Origin: CAYWRZ01 sp964460845
GTDB taxonomy: Bacteria > Bacteroidota > Bacteroidia > Flavobacteriales_D > UBA2798
NCBI GenBank assembly: GCA_964460845.1
Contig: CAYWRZ010000012.1
Span: 23,810-87,809 of the forward strand
Direction of reading: 5' to 3'
Length of the DNA: 64,000 nucleotides
Below are positions 8,250-16,765 of the stretch, one piece after another (within the stretch, counting starts at the first letter, position 1; every line of letters begins with the position of its first letter). Both the position numbers and the translations under genes were made by a program. The notes beneath the pieces were generated by a model. That model was not told the origin of the DNA, ran no database searches, and saw nothing but the letters and a program-made list of their open reading frames with translations.

Positions 8250-10715
8250 ATGAAGCAGCTTTTACTGCTATTATCAGCCCTCTGGGCAGGAACAGTTACA
8301 GGGCAGGTTGTGGTGAACGAATATTCCTGCGCTAACGTCAATACACTGGCAGACAGTTACGGAATGCAGGAAGACTGGGTCGAATTGTACAACCCTTCTG
8401 CGGCTCCCGTAAACCTGTTGGGCTACTTTCTGAGTAATGACCCTGCCGACCCTTACAAATGGCGCTTTACAGGCGGTAGCGTACCCGGTAACGGATACCT
8501 GCTCGTATTTTGCTCCGGTCGCAATGAAATTACCGGAGGCGGTGAAATTCACACCAGCTTTAAGCTCACACAAACCGCTGGTGAATCGCTCGTTTTTACC
8601 GCTCCCTCAGGTGTGCAGCTTACCCAACTCACACTTACGCCCACGCAGCGGAATCACTCCCGTGGCCGCATTACCGACGGGGCTTCCAGTTGGACCCTTT
8701 TTACCACGCCCTCGCCCGGTGCCTCTAATTCCAATCCACAGCAGGAATATACCCCTATGCCTGTCGCTTCAAGGGCCTCGGGCTTTACACCCAATCCCAT
8801 TCCCCTGCTGCTTTCCTCTCCCGACCCCAATGCGCTTATCTATTACACACTCGATGGCAGCGAACCCACTACCGGCTCTACGCTTTATACCACGCCCATT
8901 ACCATCATGACTTCTACTGTCGTAAGAGCGCGCGCCTTCCGCAATACACCCGGCATTCCGCCAAGCTATATTCTGAACAATACTTATATCATCGGAGAGA
9001 CACATGCTTCTCTTCCTTCCATATCGCTGATAGGAACAAATGCCGAAACATTGCTCAACGGTAATCAGATAAATACCGAAGTAGCAGTAGAATATTTTGA
9101 CGGTAGCCGTACCTTACGCGCCGAAGTAACCGGTATGTGCGCTATGCACGATGCCGCAGCATGGGGCTACAGCCAGCGCGGAGTTGATTTTACCGCCTTC
9201 GACGAGCACGGTTACGACCACGGGTTGCAGCATCGCCTGTTTCCGCAAAAAAATCGCGAAGTCTATGAACAACTGGTGCTCAAAGCAGCCGGTAACGATA
9301 ATTATCCCTTCGAACAGGGCAGCGCTCACATCAGAGATGCATTCGTACAAACGCTCTCGCAGGAAGGAAATCTGCACCTCGACGAAGAAACTTATAAGCC
9401 CTGTCTGCTTTTTGTGAACGGCAAATACTGGGGCGTGTATGAAATGCGTGAAAAAGTCGCCGCTCCGGATTTTACCCGTTTTTACTACAATCAGGATGAA
9501 TACGATCTCCAATTTTTGAAAACGGACGGCGCTACTGTTGCGCTCTACGGAGGTACACAGGCACAAACCGACTGGAACGATTTGGTGAACTTCATCACCA
9601 CTTCCGATATGTCTATACAGGCAAATTTTGATGTGGTAGACAGCCTGCTCGATGTGAAAAGTTTTGCCGATTATTTTATTCTCAACTCTTTTGTGGTGAA
9701 TAAAGACTGGCTCGATCGCAATACCGGATGGTGGAGAGGACTCAACCCCGACGGAGAAGCACGCAAATGGCGCTATGCCCTTTTTGATTTTGATGCGACC
9801 TTCGGGCATTATACCAACCATACCGGCATTCCCGACGAAAGCGCGTCTGCCGCACCTTGTTTCCCTGAAATATTAGGAAACCCCGGCTCGCAGGGACATA
9901 CCGATATGCTGATTCACCTGCGCCAAAATCCCGACTTTAACGATTATTTCATTAACCGTTATATCGACTTGACCAATACGGTCTTGTCTTGCGAAAATAT
10001 GCAGGCGCTGCTCGATCGCCTCGTGGAAGACATAGAGCCCGAAATGGCGCGCCATTTTACGCGCTGGGGTAGTGGTACGGTCACGCAATGGGAGCAGAAT
10101 GTGCAGGCGCTCCGCGATTTTATCGACGCACGTTGCGTATCTATTAGCAACGGAATGACAGGTTGTTACAATCTTCAGGGACCCTATAACCTGACCATTA
10201 CCGTGAACCCCCTCGGTGCAGGTGTGGTGACCTACAATTCTACCCTGCTTCCTTTTTATCCCTGGACCGGTACAGCGTATGGCAATGTCAATACTACCTT
10301 ACGTGCCGAATCGATCATGACTGAATACATGTTCGATCGCTGGGAAATAAGCCTCAGTACACCCGTACCCGGATCCCGCGATTCGCTCATTACGGTCGAT
10401 TTTGTAGGCAATGACCGCGTGATTGCTCATTTCAAACCTTCCAAATCACTTTTTGTACCCACCGCATTTTCACCCAATGGCGACGGACATAACGATTTCT
10501 TACAGGTGTTGGGCGAAGGTATCATCACCCTCACATTCGCCGTGTACGATCGCTGGGGGCAGCTTGTGTACCAATCCAGCAACCAGTCCGACCAATGGGA
10601 CGGCAGCTATAAAGGAGAAATACTTAGCTCCGGAGTGTACGCATACCGCCTGCAGGCAGTGATGCGCGACGGTTCCGAAATCAAACAAAGTGGCAACATA
10701 ACCCTGATGCGATAA
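8250..10715 (+). CDS. Secreted CotH-family protein with lamin-tail, chitobiase-like and type IX C-terminal domains
   Basis: A large exported multidomain protein of 821 residues. An ATG nine bases after an in-frame TTG gives a clean signal peptide ending near VTGQ (residues 1-19). In order: a lamin-tail-like domain (about 20-130, EDWVELYNPSAAPVNLLGYF); a chitobiase C-terminal-like beta domain (about 165-247, ALIYYTLDGSEPTTGSTLYT); a CotH kinase-like region (about 303-640) with LVLKAAGNDN, VNGKYWGVYEMREKV and the likely metal motif WRYALFDFDATFG; a beta domain; and a gliding-motility-type C-terminal domain (about 730-821, VPTAFSPNGDGHNDF) that in this phylum directs type IX secretion. CotH proteins are protein kinases in spore coats; the substrate here is unknown. 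A PorP/SprF gene follows 10 bp downstream, the usual pairing. Confidence 0.88.
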   Translation: MKQLLLLLSALWAGTVTGQVVVNEYSCANVNTLADSYGMQEDWVELYNPSAAPVNLLGYFLSNDPADPYKWRFTGGSVPGNGYLLVFCSGRNEITGGGEIHTSFKLTQTAGESLVFTAPSGVQLTQLTLTPTQRNHSRGRITDGASSWTLFTTPSPGASNSNPQQEYTPMPVASRASGFTPNPIPLLLSSPDPNALIYYTLDGSEPTTGSTLYTTPITIMTSTVVRARAFRNTPGIPPSYILNNTYIIGETHASLPSISLIGTNAETLLNGNQINTEVAVEYFDGSRTLRAEVTGMCAMHDAAAWGYSQRGVDFTAFDEHGYDHGLQHRLFPQKNREVYEQLVLKAAGNDNYPFEQGSAHIRDAFVQTLSQEGNLHLDEETYKPCLLFVNGKYWGVYEMREKVAAPDFTRFYYNQDEYDLQFLKTDGATVALYGGTQAQTDWNDLVNFITTSDMSIQANFDVVDSLLDVKSFADYFILNSFVVNKDWLDRNTGWWRGLNPDGEARKWRYALFDFDATFGHYTNHTGIPDESASAAPCFPEILGNPGSQGHTDMLIHLRQNPDFNDYFINRYIDLTNTVLSCENMQALLDRLVEDIEPEMARHFTRWGSGTVTQWEQNVQALRDFIDARCVSISNGMTGCYNLQGPYNLTITVNPLGAGVVTYNSTLLPFYPWTGTAYGNVNTTLRAESIMTEYMFDRWEISLSTPVPGSRDSLITVDFVGNDRVIAHFKPSKSLFVPTAFSPNGDGHNDFLQVLGEGIITLTFAVYDRWGQLVYQSSNQSDQWDGSYKGEILSSGVYAYRLQAVMRDGSEIKQSGNITLMR

Positions 10716-10725
10716 GCGAATTTTT

Positions 10726-11775
10726 ATGAAAAAAAGGTTTACCCTCTTTTTAGGTGCCCTGCTCGGTGCTTCAGGGCTTTTTGCGCAAGACATTCACTTC
10801 TCGCAGGTTATCAATAACCCGCTGCTGATCAATCCCGCTAATGCCGGAGGATTTGAAGGCTACGAGCGTATCGTGCTCAATTACCGTAACCAGTGGGCGG
10901 CGGTAGGAAGTACCTTCAATACGATGGGCTTCTCTTTCGATATGCCCCTGTTTCAGGGAAGAGGAGACAAAGCCTATATGGGACTTGGAATTAACTTTTT
11001 CAGCGATAAAGCAGGCGATGGCAAATTCGGCCTCTCGCAGGGTAATTTTACCGTGTCGGGAATCGTACCTATAGACCGTAGCAGCAGGCTGGCCGCAGGG
11101 GTACAAATCGGTTACGGACAACGCTCGGCCGATCTCTCCAAGCTGCAATGGGGCAGTCAGTTTAACGGACTCGAATTTGATCCCACCATGCCCTCGTTCG
11201 AAGCCAACCGCCTCGCCTCGTTCGGATATACCGATCTTTCGGCCGGTATGCGTTACGAATTCCGTAACACCAAAGAAAATCCCAAAGTATGGAGCGTGAG
11301 GCGTTTTACCGTAGGTGGCGCGTATTATCACCTCAATACCCCCGAAATGCGTTATTTCTCGGGCGGTTCCGAAAAACTTTCGGGCCGTATAGTGGTGCAT
11401 GGTATGGGCGAAATTAACCTGCCGCTTTCCAAAGTATCGGTGATACCTTTCGGTACCTGGTTTTCGCAAGCCAATCACAACGAAATTAACGTAGGAGCGC
11501 TCTTTCGTATCGAGCTCAGCTCAGGTACGAAAATTACAGGACTGCGTCAGGAAACCGCTCTCTACGCCGGTATGCAGCACCGACTCAACGATGCCATAAT
11601 TCCGTTTGTAGGTTATGAAATGGGAAGCTTCTCCCTGGGTGTTTCTTACGACATTAACGTATCTACCTTGAATAAAGCCTCGCGGGGTATGGGCGGATTT
11701 GAAATTTCACTCAAATACCACAACCTGAAAAAGGCTATTTTCAAACGTCGTCAGGGCAATCGTCTCTACGAATAA
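10726..11775 (+). CDS. PorP/SprF family type IX secretion outer-membrane protein
   Basis: Members of this family are outer-membrane barrel proteins linked to type IX secretion and, as SprF, to delivery of particular adhesins. The 349-residue protein has a signal peptide (MKKRFTLFLGALLGASGLFA) and the family opening QDIHFSQVINNPLLINPANA, followed by YRNQWAAVGSTFNTMGFSFD. The rest alternates short beta-strands, ending in a basic tail. It begins 10 bp after the CotH-type gene and is probably its dedicated partner. Family assignment is firm; the specific partner is inferred from context. Confidence 0.93.
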   Translation: MKKRFTLFLGALLGASGLFAQDIHFSQVINNPLLINPANAGGFEGYERIVLNYRNQWAAVGSTFNTMGFSFDMPLFQGRGDKAYMGLGINFFSDKAGDGKFGLSQGNFTVSGIVPIDRSSRLAAGVQIGYGQRSADLSKLQWGSQFNGLEFDPTMPSFEANRLASFGYTDLSAGMRYEFRNTKENPKVWSVRRFTVGGAYYHLNTPEMRYFSGGSEKLSGRIVVHGMGEINLPLSKVSVIPFGTWFSQANHNEINVGALFRIELSSGTKITGLRQETALYAGMQHRLNDAIIPFVGYEMGSFSLGVSYDINVSTLNKASRGMGGFEISLKYHNLKKAIFKRRQGNRLYE

Positions 11776-11789
11776 GCGCGGGAACGTGT

Positions 11790-12068
11790 TCAAGGTAAAA
11801 GCCTACGTTGTGTTTCGCATTCTTTTTTGACCTGCGCATATTCCGCAGCGCTCGAAACCACCCAATGCCCACCGTGCAGCGTGATAAGATCGCGCACATA
11901 GTTCCGTTCCGGTAAGATCGTCGCTTTTAGATGAATTACGGAATACGATAGGCCCAATAGCTTGATCTCCTCAAACTCATCTTCCGAAAGCACACAAAAA
12001 TAAGATTGTCCGCCGGCATACTTCCGATACAGCGGAAAAACGGGTGCAGGATCAGTAACAGACGCCAT
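11790..12068 (-). CDS. Small conserved-type hypothetical protein
   Basis: A 92-residue protein I do not recognise. It has no signal peptide, membrane segment or cysteine motif; the mixed sequence (YFCVLSEDEFEEIKLLGLSY, LHGGHWVVSSAAEYAQVKKE) suggests a small soluble fold. It is convergent with the PorP/SprF gene (15 bp apart) and divergent from the nuclease gene. Support for a real gene: a perfect Bacteroidota -7 box TACCTTTG lies 4 bp before its ATG, and it fills the space between two well-defined genes. Confidence 0.65.
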   Translation of the reverse strand: MASVTDPAPVFPLYRKYAGGQSYFCVLSEDEFEEIKLLGLSYSVIHLKATILPERNYVRDLITLHGGHWVVSSAAEYAQVKKECETQRRLLP

Positions 12069-12072
12069 ACGT

Positions 12073-12080
12073 CAAAGGTA
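12073..12080 (-). promoter_or_regulatory. Promoter -7 box (TACCTTTG) 4 bp before a start codon
   Basis: A perfect match to TAnnTTTG on the minus strand, separated from the ATG at 12068 by ACGT only. If used, the transcript would be essentially leaderless. The -33 element is not clear. Confidence 0.5.
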
Positions 12081-12184
12081 AGTAAATCGCTTTAGCCTTG
12101 CGAACCGGCTCTTGTGCAGGCAGGAAGATGCTTATTCTGAAAAGCTTTTCTTACTTTCACCTGTCAGATAAACCTGTTGTGGCA

Positions 12185-14962
12185 ATGGATTCTTTTCTCG
12201 GACAATTAGCCGCTTATATTCTCGAACAGCACCCCCACGATAGGGAGCAGGTGGCGGTGGTATTGCCCAGTCGAAGGGCGGGACTTTTTTTTCGCAAGCA
12301 CTTGTCGCAACGTATAGGGAAAACCTTTTTTCCTCCGCAAATCATTACCATCAGCGAGCTGGTAGAAACTCTTTCCGGACAACGCCTGGCCAATGCGACC
12401 GAGCTGGGCTTTATTCTTTATGAAGCCTATCGTGAAACGGAAGGAGAAACGGCCGAGCCTTTTGACAGGTTCAGTAAGTGGGGACAAATTTTACTGAGCG
12501 ATTTCAACGAAATTGATCGCTACCTGCTCGATGCCGAAAAAGTATTTGCCGATCTGCGGAATATCCGTGAAATAGAACACTGGAGCTTTCTCCGCGAAGA
12601 CCTATCTCCCAACCAGCAGCAATACCTGCTTTTTTGGAACCGACTCTACAAATACTACCTGGCTTTCCAGCAAAAGCTCGAAACCGCTGGCATCACTTAT
12701 CAGGGAAAACTCTACCGTACGCTGGCCACACAGGCCGAAACGCTTGGGCCACAATTACCCTATACAAAAGTCTATTTCGCCGGCTTTAATGCCTTGTCGG
12801 CTTCTGAAGAAAAGCTGATCGATACCTGGATGAAGCAAGGAAAAGCAGACATTTTTTTTGATGCCGATGCATGGTACACCGACAACGAAGCGCACGAAGC
12901 AGGCTTGTTTTTTCGCCGTATCCGGCAAAAGTGGGGCGAAGCGAAATTCCGCTGGAAAAATGAATTTTTCTCGACCCGCAAAGGACGCATCGAAATTACC
13001 GGAGCACCCGGACAGGTGGCACAGGCGCGCGTAGCCGGACAATTGCTCGAACAGCTTTCTGCAAAAGCACCCCTGCACGATATAGCACTTGTGCTGGCCG
13101 ACGAAAGTTTGCTGTTGCCCGTACTGCATTCACTGCCCGATGCGGTAAGCAGGGTAAATATCACCATGGGTTACCCGCTTCGGCTCAGCGATTATTTTGC
13201 ACTTTTTCAGGCTTTATTCAGCTTGCATGAGCATAACCGTCTGCGTGAAGACGGCGCTTACCGTATTTATTTCCGCGATTTTCTCGATGTGCTGCAACAG
13301 CCTGTAGTTCGTGGTTTTCTTGGCGACGAAGCCTTGGAAATAGAGCAGGAGCTGATTCGCACAAATCGGGTGTATCTGCGTAGCGCCGACCTGAAACGCA
13401 TCGGCGGACCACGTTTTGCACAGCTACGTTTTGTAGTGGAACCCTGGGAAAATATTCCTTCCGATCCGCTTGCCACGTTCGAAAAGCTGAACTTGCTTTT
13501 TCGCGATTGGTACCAACATACCGCACCCGATAAGCTGGCATTGGAATACGTATTTCTGTTCAGCCGGATTACCGAAAGTTTGCGTGAAATGTGCACACGC
13601 TACCCTTATGTGCAGGAATTACCCGTTTTTAAGCAGTTGTTCCGACAGTATGTGGCGCGCGAAGACATTGCTTTTTTTGGAGAGCCGCTCGAAGGACTTC
13701 AACTGATGGGTATGCTCGAAACGAGAGCGCTCGATTTTCGTAAAGTGATAGTTCTTTCGGTGAATGAAGAAATATTACCCCGTCCGAAATTCGAGAATTC
13801 TTTCATTCCTTTCGACATTAAATCGCGCTATAATTTGCCGGCTTACCGTGAAAAAGAAGCGGTTTTTGCCAATCATTTTTACCGGCTTATTCAGCGTGCC
13901 GAAGAGGTGTACCTCGTGTATAATACGGATCAGGATACCTTCGGTGGTGGCGAGAAAAGCCGTTTTATCCTCCAGCTTGAGCAGGAGCTTCCGGCACTTA
14001 ATCCGCAGATCGAACTGGTGAACCGAACGGTACAATTGCCCGCTACTACCGCGGCGATGCAGGCACAGGCAATGCCACGCGATTCTTTTAGCCAGGCACG
14101 CCTGCTTTCGCTGCTGAGCGGAGGCGTGTCCCCTTCGGCATTGAGTACCTTTATTCGTTGTCCACTCGATTTTTATTACCGTTACCTTGCGGGAATAAGG
14201 CAGGCCGAAGCCCTGGAAGAGTCGGCCGACGAGGCGCTGCTGGGAGAGGTAGTGCACACGGTACTGGATGAATTTTATCGCCCTTTTTGTGGGAAAGTGC
14301 TTAGGGCAGCAGACGTAAAAGCGATGCAAACCCGGGTAGAAACCGCTACGTCGGCAGCTTTTCGTAAGCATTTTGGCGAAGCTACAATCGCCGAAGGGCG
14401 TAATCATCTGGTTTATCGGGTGGCTGTACTTTACCTCGATCGTTACCTGAGCGCCGAAGCCGGTTTTTTGGAAAACAGCCTCGAAGCGCTTACCATTTTG
14501 CATACGGAATATACGCTCGAAGCGCCGCTTACACTCAATTTACCTTCTGGAGAGGTCCAAATCAGGCTGAAAGGGAATGCCGATCGTATTGATAAGCTGG
14601 GCGATACGTATCGGATTATCGATTATAAGACCGGACGTACCGAACCCCGTAAGCTGGTGGTAAGCGATTGGAACAAGCTGGTCGTTTCGCCCGAAATGGC
14701 CAAAAGTCTTCAGTTGCTGTGTTACGCCTATATGTACCGTTATGCTAACCCCTCACACAGCCCGCTTTTATCGGGCATAGCCTCGTTGCGAAGTTATTCG
14801 CTCGGACTGATGCCGGTAAAAACAGGAGATACGGCATGGATCAGCGAAGAAACCTGGCCGCTCTTTACCGAAGCCATTACCGCATTGGTTACGGCCATGT
14901 ACGATGCTTCAATACCTTTTGCACATAACTCCGAAAGCCGCTTTTGCGAGCTTTGTGTGTAA
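12185..14962 (+). CDS. PD-(D/E)XK nuclease family protein, AddB-like
   Basis: Probably a subunit of an AddAB-type recombination nuclease. The start chosen is the ATG giving MDSFLGQLAAYILEQHPHD, because VVLPSRRAGLFFRKHL close behind is the normal N-terminus of the Bacteroidota family; in-frame ATGs 57 and 87 bp upstream are less likely. Of 925 residues, the first 600 or so form a degenerate helicase-like region. The C-terminal third is a PD-(D/E)XK nuclease: D800 in NADRIDKLG and D813/K815 in IDYKTGRTEP. C659 (IRCPLDFYYRY) and C921/C924 (FCELCV) resemble iron-sulphur ligands of AddB, but the protein stops right after C924, so a fourth cysteine is missing. The partner AddA is not in the window. 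Confidence 0.85.
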   Translation: MDSFLGQLAAYILEQHPHDREQVAVVLPSRRAGLFFRKHLSQRIGKTFFPPQIITISELVETLSGQRLANATELGFILYEAYRETEGETAEPFDRFSKWGQILLSDFNEIDRYLLDAEKVFADLRNIREIEHWSFLREDLSPNQQQYLLFWNRLYKYYLAFQQKLETAGITYQGKLYRTLATQAETLGPQLPYTKVYFAGFNALSASEEKLIDTWMKQGKADIFFDADAWYTDNEAHEAGLFFRRIRQKWGEAKFRWKNEFFSTRKGRIEITGAPGQVAQARVAGQLLEQLSAKAPLHDIALVLADESLLLPVLHSLPDAVSRVNITMGYPLRLSDYFALFQALFSLHEHNRLREDGAYRIYFRDFLDVLQQPVVRGFLGDEALEIEQELIRTNRVYLRSADLKRIGGPRFAQLRFVVEPWENIPSDPLATFEKLNLLFRDWYQHTAPDKLALEYVFLFSRITESLREMCTRYPYVQELPVFKQLFRQYVAREDIAFFGEPLEGLQLMGMLETRALDFRKVIVLSVNEEILPRPKFENSFIPFDIKSRYNLPAYREKEAVFANHFYRLIQRAEEVYLVYNTDQDTFGGGEKSRFILQLEQELPALNPQIELVNRTVQLPATTAAMQAQAMPRDSFSQARLLSLLSGGVSPSALSTFIRCPLDFYYRYLAGIRQAEALEESADEALLGEVVHTVLDEFYRPFCGKVLRAADVKAMQTRVETATSAAFRKHFGEATIAEGRNHLVYRVAVLYLDRYLSAEAGFLENSLEALTILHTEYTLEAPLTLNLPSGEVQIRLKGNADRIDKLGDTYRIIDYKTGRTEPRKLVVSDWNKLVVSPEMAKSLQLLCYAYMYRYANPSHSPLLSGIASLRSYSLGLMPVKTGDTAWISEETWPLFTEAITALVTAMYDASIPFAHNSESRFCELCV

Positions 14963-14987
14963 GAATGAATCGCGAAGAATTGGGAGG

Positions 14988-15031
14988 AAAAAAGAAAGCC
15001 TGAAAAGAGTCCGGCTGAACTCTTCTCAGGC
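14988..15031 (-). terminator. Terminator of the OmpR-type regulator gene
   Basis: The inverted repeat GCCTGA-A-AAGAGT / ACTCTT-C-TCAGGC has an 8-nt loop. On the minus strand it is followed by TTTCTTTTTT, so it acts on the leftward regulator gene. Confidence 0.75.
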
Positions 15032-15136
15032 AAACCTGCAAGGAAAATATAAAACCAGTAAAAACAGGAAGTAAGGAGGTAGCTAATCTGCCTGTTTTCA
15101 AGAGTAAGACGCTGAAAATGTAAAAGGGTTGCTTCC

Positions 15137-15820
15137 TTAGGGCGTAAATTTATAGCCTACGCCTCTTACCGAATGAAAATGCCTCGGTTCGCGGGGGTTT
15201 TCTTCAAAATATTTCCGAAAAGCGAGGATATAATTGTCGATGGTACGTGAAGAAGGAAATGCGTCTTCTCCCCATATTTTATCCAAAATATCTTCACGCG
15301 ACACGACCTGATTGGGTTTTTCGGTCAGCATCTTGAGTAAAAGGGTTTCTCTTTTGGTTAGCTCGGCCAGCTTTTCCTCGTTTTTAAAGATTTCGTAGGT
15401 CAGGAAATTGACGGTAAAAGCGCCGAAAGAAAAATTGTCCTGTGTTTCGGCTTTGCCGTGCCGTTGGATCAGGTTACGCACCCTGAGCAGCAGCTCTTCG
15501 AGGTGAAAAGGCTTTACAAGGTAGTCGTCGGCACCTATTTTGAGTCCGGTAACCCGATCTTCGCCGGTGCCTTTGGCAGTGAGAAAAAGAACGGGAGTGC
15601 GGGTGTCGCGGCGCCTGAACTCGCGACATATATCGAAGCCGTTGATACCGGGTAGCATCACATCGAGCAGTACCAAATCGTAAGAATGTGTGTGCAGGGC
15701 TTCGAGCGCTTCGCGGCCATTGGCAAAAGCTTCCACGTCATAGCCTTCGATCTCCAGGTTAAGCTTTACTACGTCGAGCAGGTGCTCCTCGTCTTCGGCT
15801 AATAATATCTTCGCTGGCAT
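15137..15820 (-). CDS. OmpR/PhoB-family response regulator
   Basis: A two-component transcription factor of 227 residues. The receiver domain (about 1-118) has the acidic pocket E9-D10, phosphoacceptor D53 (LVLLDVMLPG), T81 and K103 (DDYLVKPF). A winged-helix DNA-binding domain occupies about 130-227 (LTKRETLLLKMLTEKPNQVV, SSRTIDNYILAFRKYFEENP, VRGVGYKF). The start MPAKILLAEDEEH is chosen over an upstream GTG-type frame because it matches the family N-terminus and lies 3 bp after a -7 box. No sensor kinase gene is adjacent, so partner and signal are unknown. Confidence 0.92.
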   Translation of the reverse strand: MPAKILLAEDEEHLLDVVKLNLEIEGYDVEAFANGREALEALHTHSYDLVLLDVMLPGINGFDICREFRRRDTRTPVLFLTAKGTGEDRVTGLKIGADDYLVKPFHLEELLLRVRNLIQRHGKAETQDNFSFGAFTVNFLTYEIFKNEEKLAELTKRETLLLKMLTEKPNQVVSREDILDKIWGEDAFPSSRTIDNYILAFRKYFEENPREPRHFHSVRGVGYKFTP

Positions 15821-15823
15821 AGT

Positions 15824-15831
15824 CAAAATTA
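15824..15831 (-). promoter_or_regulatory. Promoter -7 box (TAATTTTG) 3 bp before a start codon
   Basis: A perfect TAnnTTTG on the minus strand, with only ACT before the ATG of the response regulator. It predicts a leaderless transcript. The -33 element is not obvious. Confidence 0.45.
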
Positions 15832-15848
15832 CCCCCAATAACGTGATT

Positions 15849-16760
15849 TTATCGGCGTGCTGTCCTTTTCAATCGCTCCTGTTCGAGGTAGAGCAGGTAA
15901 TACAGGCGATAGCTGTCGAATTTTTTTAGGGAAGGATAGGGGCCGGTGAGGTTTTTGAGCAGCGCCTTTTCTTTTTTGAGGAAACGGCGGGCGAATAAAG
16001 GACGGGTCAGCCCCTGGTTCAGCAGGCGGTAAGCCACGTAAAGGGTGTTATCGTGATCGGTTTCCTTGCGTTGTATAAGCTGGTGCAGGTTGCGGATGGC
16101 GTTGCGGGTGTTTTCCAGAAATTTTTCGGCGTTTTCGAGTCCGATATGCCGCAAAGGATTGTCGATATGCACAACCGGAATCCGCTCTTTTTTGAGCTGG
16201 TACCCGAAAAAGGTGTCTTCATGACCGTACCCTTTGATGGTTTCGTCGAGCTTTATCGAGAGGAAAATGGCCTTCGGGACCATAAAATTGTTGGTCATAA
16301 ACGAACGGTAGGCGTGAATCTGACGCAGGTTACGGGTCAGGCATTCGCGCTCTTTTCCGTACAGCCAGCGCAGGTAGAGCGCCGGGTCTGTGGGGGGCTC
16401 GGGATCGTAGCTTCGGCCGCCATACACCACCGTGCCGGGTTCGGCTTCCTGCAGGTAATGCCGGATAAAATCGGGGCTTTCTACCTGCGAATCGCAATCC
16501 ATGAACAGCAGATAGGGGAAACGCGCCTCTTCGGCCAGTCGGTTGCGGATGCAGGCACGACCGATATTTTCAGGAAGCTCGGTATAACGCACATGAGGCA
16601 GCGAAGCGATTTCCCGATTTAGCACTTTAAACGCCTCTTCCGAAGCATCGTCAAGGCAAACCAGCTCGAATTCTTTTCCGCTCTCGGTAGCTTGTCGGTG
16701 AAGCTCGTTCACCAGCTTGCGGATGTCGAAATTGTAAACCGGTATGAGGATCGAAAGCAT
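15849..16760 (-). CDS. Family 2 glycosyltransferase
   Basis: Transfers a sugar from a nucleotide-sugar donor; the acceptor is unknown. The chosen start gives MLSILIPVYNFDIRKLVNEL, the usual GT-A beginning; an upstream in-frame extension would overlap ftsE. Of 303 residues, the donor-binding acids are D37/D38 (VCLDDAS) and D88/D90 (LLFMDCDSQVES), and a likely catalytic acid lies in GYGHEDTFFGYQL. There is no membrane segment, so it should be cytosolic or peripheral. It starts 5 bp after ftsE and is probably cotranscribed with it, suggesting an envelope role. Confidence 0.88.
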   Translation of the reverse strand: MLSILIPVYNFDIRKLVNELHRQATESGKEFELVCLDDASEEAFKVLNREIASLPHVRYTELPENIGRACIRNRLAEEARFPYLLFMDCDSQVESPDFIRHYLQEAEPGTVVYGGRSYDPEPPTDPALYLRWLYGKERECLTRNLRQIHAYRSFMTNNFMVPKAIFLSIKLDETIKGYGHEDTFFGYQLKKERIPVVHIDNPLRHIGLENAEKFLENTRNAIRNLHQLIQRKETDHDNTLYVAYRLLNQGLTRPLFARRFLKKEKALLKNLTGPYPSLKKFDSYRLYYLLYLEQERLKRTARR

Positions 16761-16765
16761 CGGAT

